A stretch of 64,000 nt of DNA from CAZRSW01 sp964602845 (GCA_964602845.1 CAZRSW010000001.1:62001-126000); one strand, 5' to 3'. Shown: positions 35,711 through 45,690, counted from the first letter of the stretch. Made by a program: numbers and translations. Notes: generated from the sequence alone by a model not told the origin.

Positions 35711-36574
35711 CTAAATATTTACACCGCTGTCTACCATCGAGGCAATGAACATAAGTCCTAAGTAGGCTAAAGAGAATATATAAGTGGGTTTTGCTGACTC
35801 TATGCCTTGAGACTTAAGAAGGCGCCAAGCAAAAAATATGAAAACTGTGGTGAGCAAAAATGCTGGTACCCAAAATATTTCGCTGAACGAATCCGTCAAG
35901 AAGTATGCTGATGGTAATAGAGCCAGAAGTAACCATGTGTATATGAAAATCTGTCTTTTAGTAGCTGCTACACCTGATGTAACTGGCATCATAGGTATGC
36001 CTGCCTCAGCGTAGTCATCTTTTAAGATCAACGATAATGCCCAAAAGTGAGGTGGTGTCCACAGGAAGATTAAAGTGAATAGGAATAATGGTGTTGTGTC
36101 CATTATGTTTCCCGTAATAGCTGCCCAGCCCACCATGGGTGGTATCGCGCCCGCAGCACCACCTATAACAATATTCTGGGATGTGGATCTTTTTAATCCC
36201 ATGGTATAGACGAATACATAAAAAAGTGTGGCAAATAAGGTAAGGAGAGCGCTTAGTATATTGGCCCATTGAACCAATATGCTGAAGGCAATTATGTTTA
36301 ATAGTATCCCAAAGCTGAGAGCAAATTGCGGCCGTATGATCCCTGAGACGATGGGGCGATTTCTAGTACGGCGCATTTTCTCATCTATATCTCTGTCTAA
36401 GAAATGATTGATAGCGTTTGCACCGCCAGCGGCTAGACTACCCCCAACCAGTACGGCCATAGTAATTGATGGGTCTGGTAGGCCAGCTGAGGCAAGAAAA
36501 AGCCCGCCGAGAGCGGTAACGAGTAGTAATATTATTATCCTTGGTTTGGTAAGGGAAATGTATCCTGTAATCAT
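35711..36574 (-). CDS. ctaB: Protoheme IX farnesyltransferase
   Basis: This 287-residue UbiA-family enzyme makes heme O from heme B. It has nine hydrophobic helices, the first Asp-rich motif NHFLDRDIDEKMRRTRNRP and the second LKDDYAEAGIPMMPV. Its ATG overlaps the end of ctaA by four bases. Product and context (ctaA upstream, oxidase downstream) agree. Confidence 0.95.
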   Translation of the reverse strand: MITGYISLTKPRIIILLLVTALGGLFLASAGLPDPSITMAVLVGGSLAAGGANAINHFLDRDIDEKMRRTRNRPIVSGIIRPQFALSFGILLNIIAFSILVQWANILSALLTLFATLFYVFVYTMGLKRSTSQNIVIGGAAGAIPPMVGWAAITGNIMDTTPLFLFTLIFLWTPPHFWALSLILKDDYAEAGIPMMPVTSGVAATKRQIFIYTWLLLALLPSAYFLTDSFSEIFWVPAFLLTTVFIFFAWRLLKSQGIESAKPTYIFSLAYLGLMFIASMVDSGVNI

Positions 36575-37509
36575 TTCGGAGTGATTCCTTGTGGGTCTTG
36601 TTTGGTACCCTTTGGGTCGCTATTGTTCTTCCAGAAAATAGATATGGAGGCTGTGATAGCGAACACTGTTGTCATCCATACCAGTGTAGCGCTGGCCAAA
36701 TGTAGTGCCTTAAGGGCTGGGTCAAATTCTCCCCATATTAGGATGGCTCCAGTGATTATTTGGAGGGATATCATACCAACCATCGAATGGACGCTTTTTT
36801 TGATGAAATCATAATCCGGAAACTTTCGCAATAACTTGAACCCTATATATAGCATAGCGATTAATGTAATACCTGCAATGTATCTGTGAGCCATGTGTAC
36901 GTCATAAGGAAATCCAAATTTTCCTCCGCATAGAGGCCAGGTGGTACATGAAGCACTCGAGCCCATTCCGACCATAAAGGAGCCGCTTATGAGGGTTATA
37001 AAAGTAAGCGTAATGAGACCGAAGAGCGTCCATTGCCACAGTTTTTTGTTGTTTGTGGAAATTACACTGTCGATGGGGGGTATTACCATCGTTGATGAAA
37101 TTCGCCAAAGCATTACAACTAGAGTGGCTATCAACGCTTGAGCGATGCTTAAATGAACTAACCTTATCCACCACTCCAATTCTGTGACCACTACGGCTCC
37201 TCCCAGTAATCCTGCCAAAATCACCAGTAAAAAAGAAGCGAACGCGCTCTTCATAAGTAGGGAGTCTTTCTTGCGGTAATAAAAGGTCATTAGGAGTAAA
37301 GCTATTATAAGGATCCCAACCACAGTCCCTGTCAACCTGTGGGAATATTCTATTAAAGTGTGTAAATCCAATGGAGGAATGATTTGCCCATGGCATAAAG
37401 GCCAGTCTGGACAACCTAATCCAGATTCGGTGATACGGACGACACCTCCGAGGGATATCTGCGCGAAGGTTAAAACAAGGCTGGCAATCACTAGTGATAT
37501 GTAGAGCAT
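36571..37509 (-). CDS. ctaA: Heme A synthase (CtaA/Cox15)
   Basis: This 312-residue protein has eight helices in two related halves and oxidises heme O to heme A. The conserved motifs are GGVVRITESGLGCPDWPLCHG with the Cys pair in the first outer loop, EYSHRLTG with a heme His-Arg, and MAHRYIAG in the second half; CTTWPLCGG is the second Cys pair. It is the first gene of the leftward oxidase operon; 213 bases separate it from the tRNA-Pro gene. Confidence 0.95.
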   Translation of the reverse strand: MLYISLVIASLVLTFAQISLGGVVRITESGLGCPDWPLCHGQIIPPLDLHTLIEYSHRLTGTVVGILIIALLLMTFYYRKKDSLLMKSAFASFLLVILAGLLGGAVVVTELEWWIRLVHLSIAQALIATLVVMLWRISSTMVIPPIDSVISTNNKKLWQWTLFGLITLTFITLISGSFMVGMGSSASCTTWPLCGGKFGFPYDVHMAHRYIAGITLIAMLYIGFKLLRKFPDYDFIKKSVHSMVGMISLQIITGAILIWGEFDPALKALHLASATLVWMTTVFAITASISIFWKNNSDPKGTKQDPQGITPK

Positions 37510-37722
37510 ATTGTGGTTATCGGTCTTGTATGAATGGGAGTTGCTAAATTTTTTGGAGAACTGGATCTTGATGCCGCGTTGTATTAATTCTTAATATGTC
37601 CTATTTTATAACACTACTACAAGCACAAAAAGTGGTCAAAATATTACCTAACGCATGGAACTAAACAGTGCTATGTTCTTGTAGGAGAATATTATTGCTT
37701 ACTTAATCGAATGACAAATTGA

Positions 37723-37795
37723 CGGGGTGTAGCGCAGTTGGTAGCGCGCCACGTTCGGGACGTGGAGGTCGCTGGTTCGAGTCCAGTCACCCCGA
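37723..37795 (+). tRNA. tRNA-Pro (CGG)
   Basis: The acceptor CGGGGTG pairs with CACCCCG, discriminator A, no encoded CCA. The anticodon arm CCACG-TTCGGGA-CGTGG gives anticodon CGG (Pro). The T arm CTGG-TTCGAGT-CCAG and a D arm with GCGC...GCGC complete the cloverleaf. A short hairpin (CGAGG-TG-CCTCG) just after the gene may help to end transcription. Confidence 0.95.
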
Positions 37796-38031
37796 TACAA
37801 CACTTAGCGAGGTGCCTCGTTCTTGTGGAGGTCTGTCAATCCTGAATTATTACAGAAGTTTGGGCTTTAAGTTATAACTTAGGTTTAAGAACTAGTGTGG
37901 TCTCGGGTTAGCCATGTTCTTAAATTGTGCGGTTGTTGTCCACTAGCCTGGCAGGTATGGGTCGATGAGGATAATCATAGCTTGATGCAGAGTTAATGTT
38001 GACGATTAATTGGGTGTAGGGTGTTAACCCC

Positions 38032-38922
38032 TTAAGGAGTGAGCGCCATTTCACTTAACAACTTCTTCGTGGATACGATATGTTTATTCAATCGCATTTT
38101 TTCTGGGGATATCCCAAGTGCAAGGCCGATGAGTTGAGGTAGGTGAATGATTGGAAGGTCAATGGAACGTTTTCTTGATGAACTAGCGTTCGGTTGATAG
38201 CCATCAAGATTCAAATGACACAAGGGGCATGGAGTGACCATCGCGTCTGCTCCACGATCTTTGGCGTCGATGGTGTGATTTGCAACCATATTGACAGAAT
38301 TTTCTTGATTTGTGGTGAGTATAGGGAAGCCGCAGCATAGTGTCTTACCTGGGAAGTCAACTACCTCCCCTCCAACTGCTTCAATTATTTGTTCTAGGGC
38401 CCTTTGTCGCTCAGGATTTTCCTTGAGTCCTAGAACGCTCGAGGGCCTGACTATGTAGCAGCCGTAGAACGGTGCTAGTCGCATACCATTTAACGTCCTT
38501 GTTAATTTGGTTTTTAATTGGTCTACTCCTACATCCTCAGTGATTATCCAGAGCAAATGTTTTGGTTCGATGGTCCCTCGGTATTCCAAGCCTTCTTCCT
38601 TGAGGTCATTGTTAACGGATTCTAAATAATCTGGGTCGGATTTTAGCCTGTCGTTAGCTTGGGCCATCACACCTTGGCATGTGCTGCATATGGTCATGAG
38701 AGGTAGCCCAGCCTGCTCCGCCATTGCAAAAGTCCTTGCATTCAAAGTATCCCCGAGCCGTTGATTTTTCTCTTGGAGCACACCAGCTCCTGTGCATGAT
38801 GCACCTTTAAGCACGTCCTCATTCAATGAGATGTTAAGTATGTTACATATCTCAATAGTTGACGCGTACAACTCTGGGCACGCTCCTCTGGATACGCATC
38901 CAGGGTAAAAAGCATAAGTCAT
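38032..38922 (-). CDS. SdhE/HdrB-like CCG-domain subunit of succinate dehydrogenase
   Basis: This 296-residue protein has two CCG (HdrB-like) domains and would carry electrons from the SdhAB part to the quinone, in place of a cytochrome b anchor. The second domain is complete: Cys155, Cys196-Cys197, Cys232 and Cys235. In the first, Cys9, Cys43, Cys79 and Cys82 are in place but the second Cys of the CC pair is Thr44 (SCTGAG). This may change or remove one cluster. There is no membrane helix. The ATG overlaps the sdhB stop by four bases, so it belongs to sdhA-sdhB-sdhE. Confidence 0.88.
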   Translation of the reverse strand: MTYAFYPGCVSRGACPELYASTIEICNILNISLNEDVLKGASCTGAGVLQEKNQRLGDTLNARTFAMAEQAGLPLMTICSTCQGVMAQANDRLKSDPDYLESVNNDLKEEGLEYRGTIEPKHLLWIITEDVGVDQLKTKLTRTLNGMRLAPFYGCYIVRPSSVLGLKENPERQRALEQIIEAVGGEVVDFPGKTLCCGFPILTTNQENSVNMVANHTIDAKDRGADAMVTPCPLCHLNLDGYQPNASSSRKRSIDLPIIHLPQLIGLALGISPEKMRLNKHIVSTKKLLSEMALTP

Positions 38923-39875
38923 TTCTTTCCCTCTATCTTTTCGAAAAGTTTTCTGATGTTTTTGGCATTTGGGATGCTCTTATGGAATATTGGTGGTCTC
39001 TTGCCCGCTATTTGTGATCTGACCGCAATGGGTATGAGGCCAATCATAGCCTTGATATTAAATATACCAAAACTTTTGATGGGGAGTCGCAGTTCGTCTA
39101 ACCATCCGCTGTGTTTTACTGACTCGCTGAATGCGTTGGCATGTCTGGCTCCGTTTGTTTTAGTGTGGCCAGCTTCCATGACCCGTTCTCTCAGTGACAT
39201 TATTCTGCCCATGGGATCTACTCCTTTTGGGCAAACTTCAACGCATTTCATACATCTGGTGCAGTCCCACACCCCACCGTATTCGTTCAGATTCTGAAGT
39301 CGTTTAGAATCGGCGTCATCTCTCGGGTCCCCAATGAACCGATAGGATTTCGCCAATGCCGCTGGTCCCAGAAAATTATTGTCGACTTCAAGCACGGTAC
39401 AGTCGGATACACAGGCTCCGCATAATATGCATGATACGACTCCAGCTAAGTGCAACATATCTTCATCTGGTGCCAGATATTCTGTCTCAGGCTCTTCTCC
39501 TTCTGGTTGTAGCCAGGGTTCCACATTTTTTACCTTTGACCAAAATGGTTCGAAATCTACAATCAAATCCTTTATTACCGGTAAATTCCCTGCAGGCTCA
39601 ACAAGTATTGGGGTACCATCATGAGGCATGACATCTATTATTTTTGTGTTGCAGGCCAAACCCGCTTCTCCATTCATTCGCATCGCACATGAGCCGCATA
39701 TAGCACTTCTGCATGAACATCGCAGGCTTAGGGTTCCGTCAATTTCCTCTCGTATCTTTATCAGACCGTCGAGTACCGTGGATGAGTCGTCCATCTCCAA
39801 GAGATATTCTTGAGTATGAGGTACATTGCTTGTAGACTCTGGGCTATATCGCCTGACGTTGATCTTAACTTCCAT
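38919..39875 (-). CDS. sdhB: Succinate dehydrogenase/fumarate reductase iron-sulfur subunit
   Basis: This 318-residue protein has a [2Fe-2S] ferredoxin domain with CRSAICGSCAMR and a later Cys (LAC), then CILCGACVSDC and CTRCMKCVEVCPKGVDP for the two further clusters. It is longer than most SdhB by about 70 C-terminal residues. It passes electrons from SdhA FAD to the SdhE-type subunit. Confidence 0.94.
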   Translation of the reverse strand: MEVKINVRRYSPESTSNVPHTQEYLLEMDDSSTVLDGLIKIREEIDGTLSLRCSCRSAICGSCAMRMNGEAGLACNTKIIDVMPHDGTPILVEPAGNLPVIKDLIVDFEPFWSKVKNVEPWLQPEGEEPETEYLAPDEDMLHLAGVVSCILCGACVSDCTVLEVDNNFLGPAALAKSYRFIGDPRDDADSKRLQNLNEYGGVWDCTRCMKCVEVCPKGVDPMGRIMSLRERVMEAGHTKTNGARHANAFSESVKHSGWLDELRLPIKSFGIFNIKAMIGLIPIAVRSQIAGKRPPIFHKSIPNAKNIRKLFEKIEGKK

Positions 39876-39894
39876 TTATTTCTTCCCTAAGTGC

Positions 39895-41568
39895 CTAATA
39901 TTGTCGTTTAGTGGGTTCCCATTCAGTTATTACTACATCCTTATAACCGATATGGTGCTCTCCGTTGTCGTAGGAAACCAAAATATGTTTTAGCCAATTT
40001 TCGTCGTCTCGGTTTGGCAGATCTGTTCTGGTATGAGCGCCTCTACTTTCTGTTCTGTCGATCGCACTCAATGCTATTGCTTCCGCGCATTCAATCATGA
40101 ATCCTAATTCTAAGGTAAATAGCAAATTGGTATTAAACGTTTTTGTCTTATCAGCGACGTGTACGGTGCGAGCCCTATCTTTGAAGCTATCTATCTTGCT
40201 GAGGCCAATATCCATTTGCTCTTTATTTCGATAAACTCCGAAGTGTTCCTTCATTGCTGTTCCTAGATCATATCTGATTTTCCCGAAGGATTCGCCTATA
40301 GGGTTTTCCATCATCATTTTTATGGTGTTTTTGTCTGTTTCTGAGTGAGAATCGTCTATGTTGAGGTGATCAGTATGTTTGGCCGCTTCTGAGGCGTGTA
40401 TTCCTGATCTTCTTCCAAACACTAAGGTGTCTAATAGCGAATTAGCCCCGAGCCGGTTTCCTCCATGAACCGATACGCAAGCAACTTCGCCAGCAGCATA
40501 AAGACCACTGATTTCAGTTTCCCCATCGATATTCGCTTTAACCCCACCCATTTGATAATGCATTCCGGGCATTATTGGCACCGGTTCTTTGACCATGTCA
40601 ACATTAGCGAAATCCATCGCTAGTTCTCTTATTTGAGTTAATCTTTCACTTATATATTTTTCTCCCAGGTGTCGGAGATCCAACAAAACGCAGCCGTCAA
40701 TACCTCTGCCTTCATCTATCTCAGTCTGTTCGCATCTAGAAACGACGTCTCTGGAGGCTAATTCTTTAAATTCTGGAGCATATTTCAACATGAATCGTTC
40801 GTTTTCGGAATTTAGTAGGTAGGCCCCTTCCCCTCTAGCCGCTTCGCTGATTAACACTCCGCTACCCTTTAGGGTTGTTGGATGGTATTGCACCATCTCC
40901 ATGTCCATCAGTGGAGCTCCTGCTCTATATGCAAGGCTCATTCCGTCTCCGGTGCAAATAAGGGCATTTGTACTAGGTTCAAAGACTCTACCAAGTCCGC
41001 CGGTTGCTAGTATCACTGTCTTCGCCCGTACCACTTCAATCCGCCCAGTCCTGATATCCATCATAACTGCGCCACCACATTTTTGATCTTGGACGATTAG
41101 TGAAAGGACGAACCATTCTTCGTAGACGAGCACCCCCGATTTTATGATTTGTTCGTATAGAACATGTAACAGAGCCTGTCCCGTAAAGTCTGCTACGAAA
41201 AATGTTCTTGCCTGTCGTTGTCCTCCAAAAGTTCTGGTGCCCAAACGACCATCCTGGTCACGATTAAAAATGGCCCCCATATGTTCCATAGAAATTACTT
41301 CCGCACCTGCCTCCTGGCACATTAACGCTATTGCATCTTGGTCGCCGAGAAAATCACTTCCCTTGATAGTATCGTAGGCGTGGTCACGCCAGTCGTCCCC
41401 TCGGTCAGTGAGAGCAGCGTTGATGCCCCCTTGAGCGGCATTTGAATGACTTCTAACAGGATGTACCTTGGAGACCACGGCGACATCGACGCCATTCTGT
41501 TTTGCCGCAAGAGCCGCCCGCATCCCAGCAAGCCCTGCTCCGATGATCAGCACGTCGTGTTCCAACAT
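39895..41568 (-). CDS. sdhA: Succinate dehydrogenase/fumarate reductase flavoprotein subunit
   Basis: This 557-residue flavoprotein oxidises succinate to fumarate. It has the FAD motif IIGAGLAGMRAA, the covalent-FAD His in RSHSNAAQGGINAAL, the substrate region HPTTLKGSGVLISEAARGEGA, and the Arg motif HGGNRLGANSLLD. It is the first gene of the sdhABE operon, divergent from the ilv-leu operon. Direction of use (succinate oxidation in an aerobe) is inferred from the oxidase genes nearby. Confidence 0.94.
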   Translation of the reverse strand: MLEHDVLIIGAGLAGMRAALAAKQNGVDVAVVSKVHPVRSHSNAAQGGINAALTDRGDDWRDHAYDTIKGSDFLGDQDAIALMCQEAGAEVISMEHMGAIFNRDQDGRLGTRTFGGQRQARTFFVADFTGQALLHVLYEQIIKSGVLVYEEWFVLSLIVQDQKCGGAVMMDIRTGRIEVVRAKTVILATGGLGRVFEPSTNALICTGDGMSLAYRAGAPLMDMEMVQYHPTTLKGSGVLISEAARGEGAYLLNSENERFMLKYAPEFKELASRDVVSRCEQTEIDEGRGIDGCVLLDLRHLGEKYISERLTQIRELAMDFANVDMVKEPVPIMPGMHYQMGGVKANIDGETEISGLYAAGEVACVSVHGGNRLGANSLLDTLVFGRRSGIHASEAAKHTDHLNIDDSHSETDKNTIKMMMENPIGESFGKIRYDLGTAMKEHFGVYRNKEQMDIGLSKIDSFKDRARTVHVADKTKTFNTNLLFTLELGFMIECAEAIALSAIDRTESRGAHTRTDLPNRDDENWLKHILVSYDNGEHHIGYKDVVITEWEPTKRQY

Positions 41569-41706
41569 TATTGGCTACCTCCGAATAGATACCAGTTCTA
41601 GATGACCAAAGATAACATAGGCACAATATGGTCTACAATATCTATGAGACTAGGGTAATCTGAATATTTCCGATGGATGTTCAGGATTCATAGGTATTAA
41701 TCGAGT

Positions 41707-41736
41707 TTGACGGACATGTGTAGTAAATGGTAAAAT
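41707..41736 (+). promoter_or_regulatory. Candidate sigma-70 promoter of the ilv-leu operon
   Basis: TTGACG (41707-41712) and TAAAAT (41731-41736) lie 18 bases apart and match the -35 and -10 consensus at five of six positions each. Transcription would start near 41743, about 30 bases before Stem I of the T-box, as expected. Confidence 0.6.
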
Positions 41737-41742
41737 TTGCCC

Positions 41743-42086
41743 CTTAAAAAGTTAATATGTTGGATACGTTGAAGGAGAGTAGTAGCTAGTTAGATCAGGA
41801 CAGAGAGTCGGATGCAAGCTGAGAGTCTGACGCTGGTAAGACGGTGAACTCGCTCCAGAGTACTTACCCCAAATCGAATGTTCAGTTATAAGCCACGAAG
41901 GTGTCGGCTTAGAGGATAGCGGTTTACGCAATGGGTTTCGTTAAGGGTAAGCGGGAGGACCCGTTATAGTTTTTAAATGAGTGGTCTAATGAAAATTCGG
42001 TTTTTGTTAGGCAATTTGGGTGGTACCACGGGAGTGGCCGTCATGTAACAAATCCCGTCCCTTAACAAGGACGGGATTTGTTTTTT
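41743..42086 (+). promoter_or_regulatory. T-box leader, leucine specifier (CUC), for the ilv-leu operon
   Basis: The T-box core GGGTGGTACCACG is at 42018-42030, preceded by AATTT and followed by the terminator. Stem I closes with GGAG (41774-41777) and CTCC (41853-41856). The AGTAG on its left and GTGAA on its right form the usual loop E, and the next triplet CTC at 41849-41851 is the specifier codon, leucine. When uncharged tRNA-Leu pairs with CUC and its NCCA end pairs with the T-box bulge, the antiterminator forms and transcription goes on. This fills most of the 635-base gap between sdhA and ilvB; the stretch 41569-41706 holds only presumed promoters. Confidence 0.9.
42047..42086 (+). terminator. 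T-box-controlled intrinsic terminator
   Basis: AACAAATCCCGTCC (42047-42060) pairs perfectly with GGACGGGATTTGTT (42069-42082) around an eight-base loop, then continues in T. It lies 17 bases after the T-box core, and is the default-off structure of the leader. Confidence 0.93.
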
Positions 42087-42203
42087 GGCTTTATTGTTAA
42101 GGGCCAGATTGAATTCAGTGATCCGGACACTACGGAGATGTGTTGTATGATGATCGGCAAATAAAGAAGTTGACGTGAGAATGTATTCCGAAGGACGTAA
42201 GGC

Positions 42204-43898
42204 ATGGAATTAACAGGGGCTCAGATAGTTTGCAAAAGTTTGTTGCGCGAAGGGTGTAACGTGGTTTTTGGTATCCCTGGAGGGGCGATTTTGCCGCTTT
42301 ATCAAGCATTGCCGGAGTTTACAGATTTACGTCATGTGCTCGTCCGGCATGAACAAGGAGCCTCTCATGCTGCGGATGGATACGCTCGGATTAGCGGGAA
42401 GCCGGGAGTGGCATTTGCGACATCTGGGCCAGGAGCTACTAATTTAGTTACCGGTATTGCATCTGCACAGATGGACTCTGTGCCTATGGTGATAATAACT
42501 GGACAAGTAAGTAGTTGGACGATTGGCACAGACGCGTTTCAGGAAACTGACATAACAGGAATAACTTTACCGATAACAAAGCATAATCAGTTAGTTATGA
42601 ATGCTTCAGATATTTCGACGGCGATATCGGAGGCATTTTATATAGCAAGCACTGGGAGACCTGGTCCAGTATTGGTCGATATACCGAGAAATGTTTTCCT
42701 AGAGAAGGTGGAGTATAAAGAACCCTCATCTGTTGATCTACCCGGTTATAAACCCAATTTGCGTGGTAACAAGAGGCAAATAGCCAAGGCTGTTTCAATG
42801 ATAGACGAATCAGAACGTCCAGTGATATTAGCTGGTCATGGGGTAATAATATCTCAGGCATACGAGGAGTTGAAAGAACTGGCGGAGAAATCGCAAATTC
42901 CTGTTATTACGACCCTTCTTGGTATTGGTGGGTTCCCGAGTGACCACATTCTCTCCACTGGATGGCCGGGGATGCATGGAATGGCGTACTCAAGCTTAGC
43001 GATAGAAGAGGCAGATCTTCTAATTGCTCTGGGGATGAGATTTGATGATAGAATTACGGGTAACCCAAAGAAGTTTTCTACCAATTCTAGGAAGATACAT
43101 GTTGATGTTGACCCCTCAGAAATAGGTAAGAACATTGCCGTTGATGTCCCAATTGTTGGGGATGTCCGGAGCGTACTGCAAGGAATCAACAAATCAGTCA
43201 AACCGAATGTTCACAAGGAATGGTTGGATAGGATCGATGTCTTAAGGCATGAGCATCCCTCATTAAATATACCTGACACAGATAAACTTTTGGGACGTCA
43301 TGTAATAAAGGATTTATCTGATGTCACAGATGGGAGAGCTACTATTGTGACAGGGGTAGGGCAACATCAGATGTGGGCGGCTCAGCACTATTCGTTCAAG
43401 AATCGTTGTAGTTTTATATCTTCTGGCGGGTCTGGGACTATGGGTTTTGAAGTACCTGCGGCATTAGGGGCTCAGATTGCAGATCCGAATGCTACGGTAT
43501 GGTCGATTGCTGGGGATGGGGGGTTCCAGATGACTATGTCGGAATTAGCGACCATAGTGGAAAATAAGCTTCCAATAAAATTCGCAATATTAAATAATGG
43601 GTTTCTAGGGATGGTTCGACAATGGCAGGAAATATTTTTCGAGAGTTCATATGTTTCTACGAGTTACACAGGCAATCCAGATTTTGTAAAATTGGCTGAT
43701 GCTTATGGCATCAAAGGAATACGTGTGACGGACCGATCGAAAGTCAAAATTGCTATTGAGGAAGCAATGGCTCACGAAGGTGCTGTGATCATCGATTTCG
43801 TTGTGGAAAAAGAGGAAAATGTGTATCCAATGATACCATCCGGCATGACAGTTCAGGACATGATTGAAGAGCCGATCCATGAAAAGGTAGTCACGTGA
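42204..43898 (+). CDS. ilvB: Acetolactate synthase, large subunit
   Basis: This 564-residue thiamine diphosphate enzyme forms acetolactate or acetohydroxybutyrate, the first common step to valine, leucine and isoleucine. It has the catalytic Glu in VRHEQGASHAADGYAR, the FAD-binding middle domain, and the ThDP motif GDGGFQMTMSELAT to NNGFLGMVRQWQ. It follows the T-box leader by 117 bases and overlaps ilvN by four bases. Confidence 0.96.
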   Translation: MELTGAQIVCKSLLREGCNVVFGIPGGAILPLYQALPEFTDLRHVLVRHEQGASHAADGYARISGKPGVAFATSGPGATNLVTGIASAQMDSVPMVIITGQVSSWTIGTDAFQETDITGITLPITKHNQLVMNASDISTAISEAFYIASTGRPGPVLVDIPRNVFLEKVEYKEPSSVDLPGYKPNLRGNKRQIAKAVSMIDESERPVILAGHGVIISQAYEELKELAEKSQIPVITTLLGIGGFPSDHILSTGWPGMHGMAYSSLAIEEADLLIALGMRFDDRITGNPKKFSTNSRKIHVDVDPSEIGKNIAVDVPIVGDVRSVLQGINKSVKPNVHKEWLDRIDVLRHEHPSLNIPDTDKLLGRHVIKDLSDVTDGRATIVTGVGQHQMWAAQHYSFKNRCSFISSGGSGTMGFEVPAALGAQIADPNATVWSIAGDGGFQMTMSELATIVENKLPIKFAILNNGFLGMVRQWQEIFFESSYVSTSYTGNPDFVKLADAYGIKGIRVTDRSKVKIAIEEAMAHEGAVIIDFVVEKEENVYPMIPSGMTVQDMIEEPIHEKVVT

Positions 43899-44431
43899 GT
43901 AAACGCGAGGATAGACATACGATCACGGCTTTAGTGGAGGATAAACCCGGGGTGCTGAACAGGGTTTCCAGCATGTTTAGACGGCGGGGCTACAACATAT
44001 CTAGTTTGGCTGTTGGGCAGAGCGAAGCTACAGGGCTTTCGCGTATGACATTTGTCGTTGATGGCGATTCGGCCACGGTGGAAAAAGTAACGAAGAATCT
44101 TCATAAGCTAGTAGACGTTATAAAAGTTTCTGATATATCAGATGATAGTGCGGTTTCCAGGGAGCTAGCTTTGGTACGGGTTACCTCGGATATATCTACC
44201 AGAAGCGAAATCATGCAAATCGTAGATATATTTAGGGCCAAGATAGTTGATGTGTCTCAAGGGAGTTTGATTGTTGAGGTCACTGGAGATGAAGATAAAG
44301 TTGATTCACTGGTCGATTTACTGAGCACTTTCGGAGTCCAAGAAGTTATGAGAACAGGTACTATTGCAATGAGTAGGGGTGTTTCGCTTGAAATTAATGC
44401 TCCGACTTACAATTTTGAAAAAACCACCTAA
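43895..44431 (+). CDS. ilvN: Acetolactate synthase, small regulatory subunit
   Basis: This 178-residue protein has an N-terminal ACT domain (ALVEDKPGVLNRVSSMFRRRGYNISSLAVG) that binds valine for feedback control, and a second C-terminal ACT-like domain. The GTG start overlaps the ilvB stop. Length is normal for IlvN/IlvH. Confidence 0.95.
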   Translation: MSKREDRHTITALVEDKPGVLNRVSSMFRRRGYNISSLAVGQSEATGLSRMTFVVDGDSATVEKVTKNLHKLVDVIKVSDISDDSAVSRELALVRVTSDISTRSEIMQIVDIFRAKIVDVSQGSLIVEVTGDEDKVDSLVDLLSTFGVQEVMRTGTIAMSRGVSLEINAPTYNFEKTT

Positions 44432-44469
44432 GGTCTTAAAGAAATCTAAATACGACTGGAGAATCACCA

Positions 44470-45471
44470 ATGCCCGCCAATATTTACTACGAAACTGATG
44501 CTGATATGTCACTGATTGAAGAGAAAACAATCGGTGTCATCGGATATGGTAGCCAAGGTCATGCTCATGCTCTTAATCTCAAGGACTCGGGACTTGATGT
44601 GTCGGTGGGTCTTTATGAAGGGAGTAAAAGTTGGGGAACCGCTGAAGGAGATGGATTGCGTGTAGGAACCGTTTCTGACATTGCTGCCAAATCAGATGTT
44701 ATTATGGTTTTGATTCCGGATCACCTGCAAGCACAAGTTTACAAGGAATCGATTCTTCCTCATCTTCATCCGGGAAAGACGTTGATGTTTGCTCATGGAT
44801 TCAACATTCACTACGACGCGATAGTGCCGCCGCAGGAGGTTGACGTTTCTATGGTAGCGCCTAAGGCACCCGGTCACCGGATGCGAGAGATTTATACTAA
44901 GGATTCCGGTGTCCCGGGCTTATTGGCGATACATCAAGATGCGAGCGGTAATGCTCATGGTATTGGATTAGCCTATGCACGAGGCGTTGGTTGCACGCGA
45001 GCTGGGGTGTTGGATACTACGTTTAAGGAAGAAACAGAGACTGATTTATTTGGTGAACAGGCGGTTTTGTGTGGTGGTGTGGCAGCTCTTGTGAAAGCAG
45101 CATTTGAAATTTTAATTGAAGCGGGATATCAGCCGGAGGCCGCCTATTTTGAATGCATGCACGAACTAAAAATGATTGTAGATCTTTTTTATCAAGGTGG
45201 TATGGACTATATGCGTTATTCTGTCAGCGATACAGCTGAGTATGGGGATTATACGCGAGGTCCGGTCGTCATTGATGAGAGCGTAAAAGAAAATATGCGT
45301 GAAGTCTTAGCTCAGATTCAGGATGGAACTTTCGCCAAAGAATGGATAACTGAAAATGATGAAGGTAGACCGCGATTTGATCGACTAAGAGAGGAAAACG
45401 CTGGCCATCCAATTGAAAGTGTGGGTAGAGAATTAAGGGGAATGATGTCTTTCTTATCAGATTCAGATTGA
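44470..45471 (+). CDS. ilvC: Ketol-acid reductoisomerase
   Basis: This 333-residue class I enzyme isomerises and reduces acetolactate with NADPH and Mg2+. It has IGYGSQGHAHALNLKDSG for the nucleotide, APKAPGHRMRE in the active site, and the all-helical knotted C-terminal domain with the metal Asp/Glu residues (ETETDLFGEQAVLCGG, ECMHELKMIVDL). A gap of about 220 bases with a small inverted repeat (CTCGAA-ATT-TTCGAG at 45492-45506) separates it from leuA. Confidence 0.96.
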   Translation: MPANIYYETDADMSLIEEKTIGVIGYGSQGHAHALNLKDSGLDVSVGLYEGSKSWGTAEGDGLRVGTVSDIAAKSDVIMVLIPDHLQAQVYKESILPHLHPGKTLMFAHGFNIHYDAIVPPQEVDVSMVAPKAPGHRMREIYTKDSGVPGLLAIHQDASGNAHGIGLAYARGVGCTRAGVLDTTFKEETETDLFGEQAVLCGGVAALVKAAFEILIEAGYQPEAAYFECMHELKMIVDLFYQGGMDYMRYSVSDTAEYGDYTRGPVVIDESVKENMREVLAQIQDGTFAKEWITENDEGRPRFDRLREENAGHPIESVGRELRGMMSFLSDSD

Positions 45472-45690
45472 GGTCTGTAGAATGATTGTTCCTCGAAATT
45501 TTCGAGACACAACTCGACAAATTAAAATATGGATTGGATATTTGGCTGAGGGTGTATTGGTAACGTGTAATTTGTAGCGATGCTTTAGGGTTTATGTGCT
45601 AGAAACTGGCTTGCCTTATTGGTATGTCGAGTCAGAGCAGGTGAGATTATACGATTCAAATTTGGTGCTGTAAGAAAAAGGAGCCCAAAG

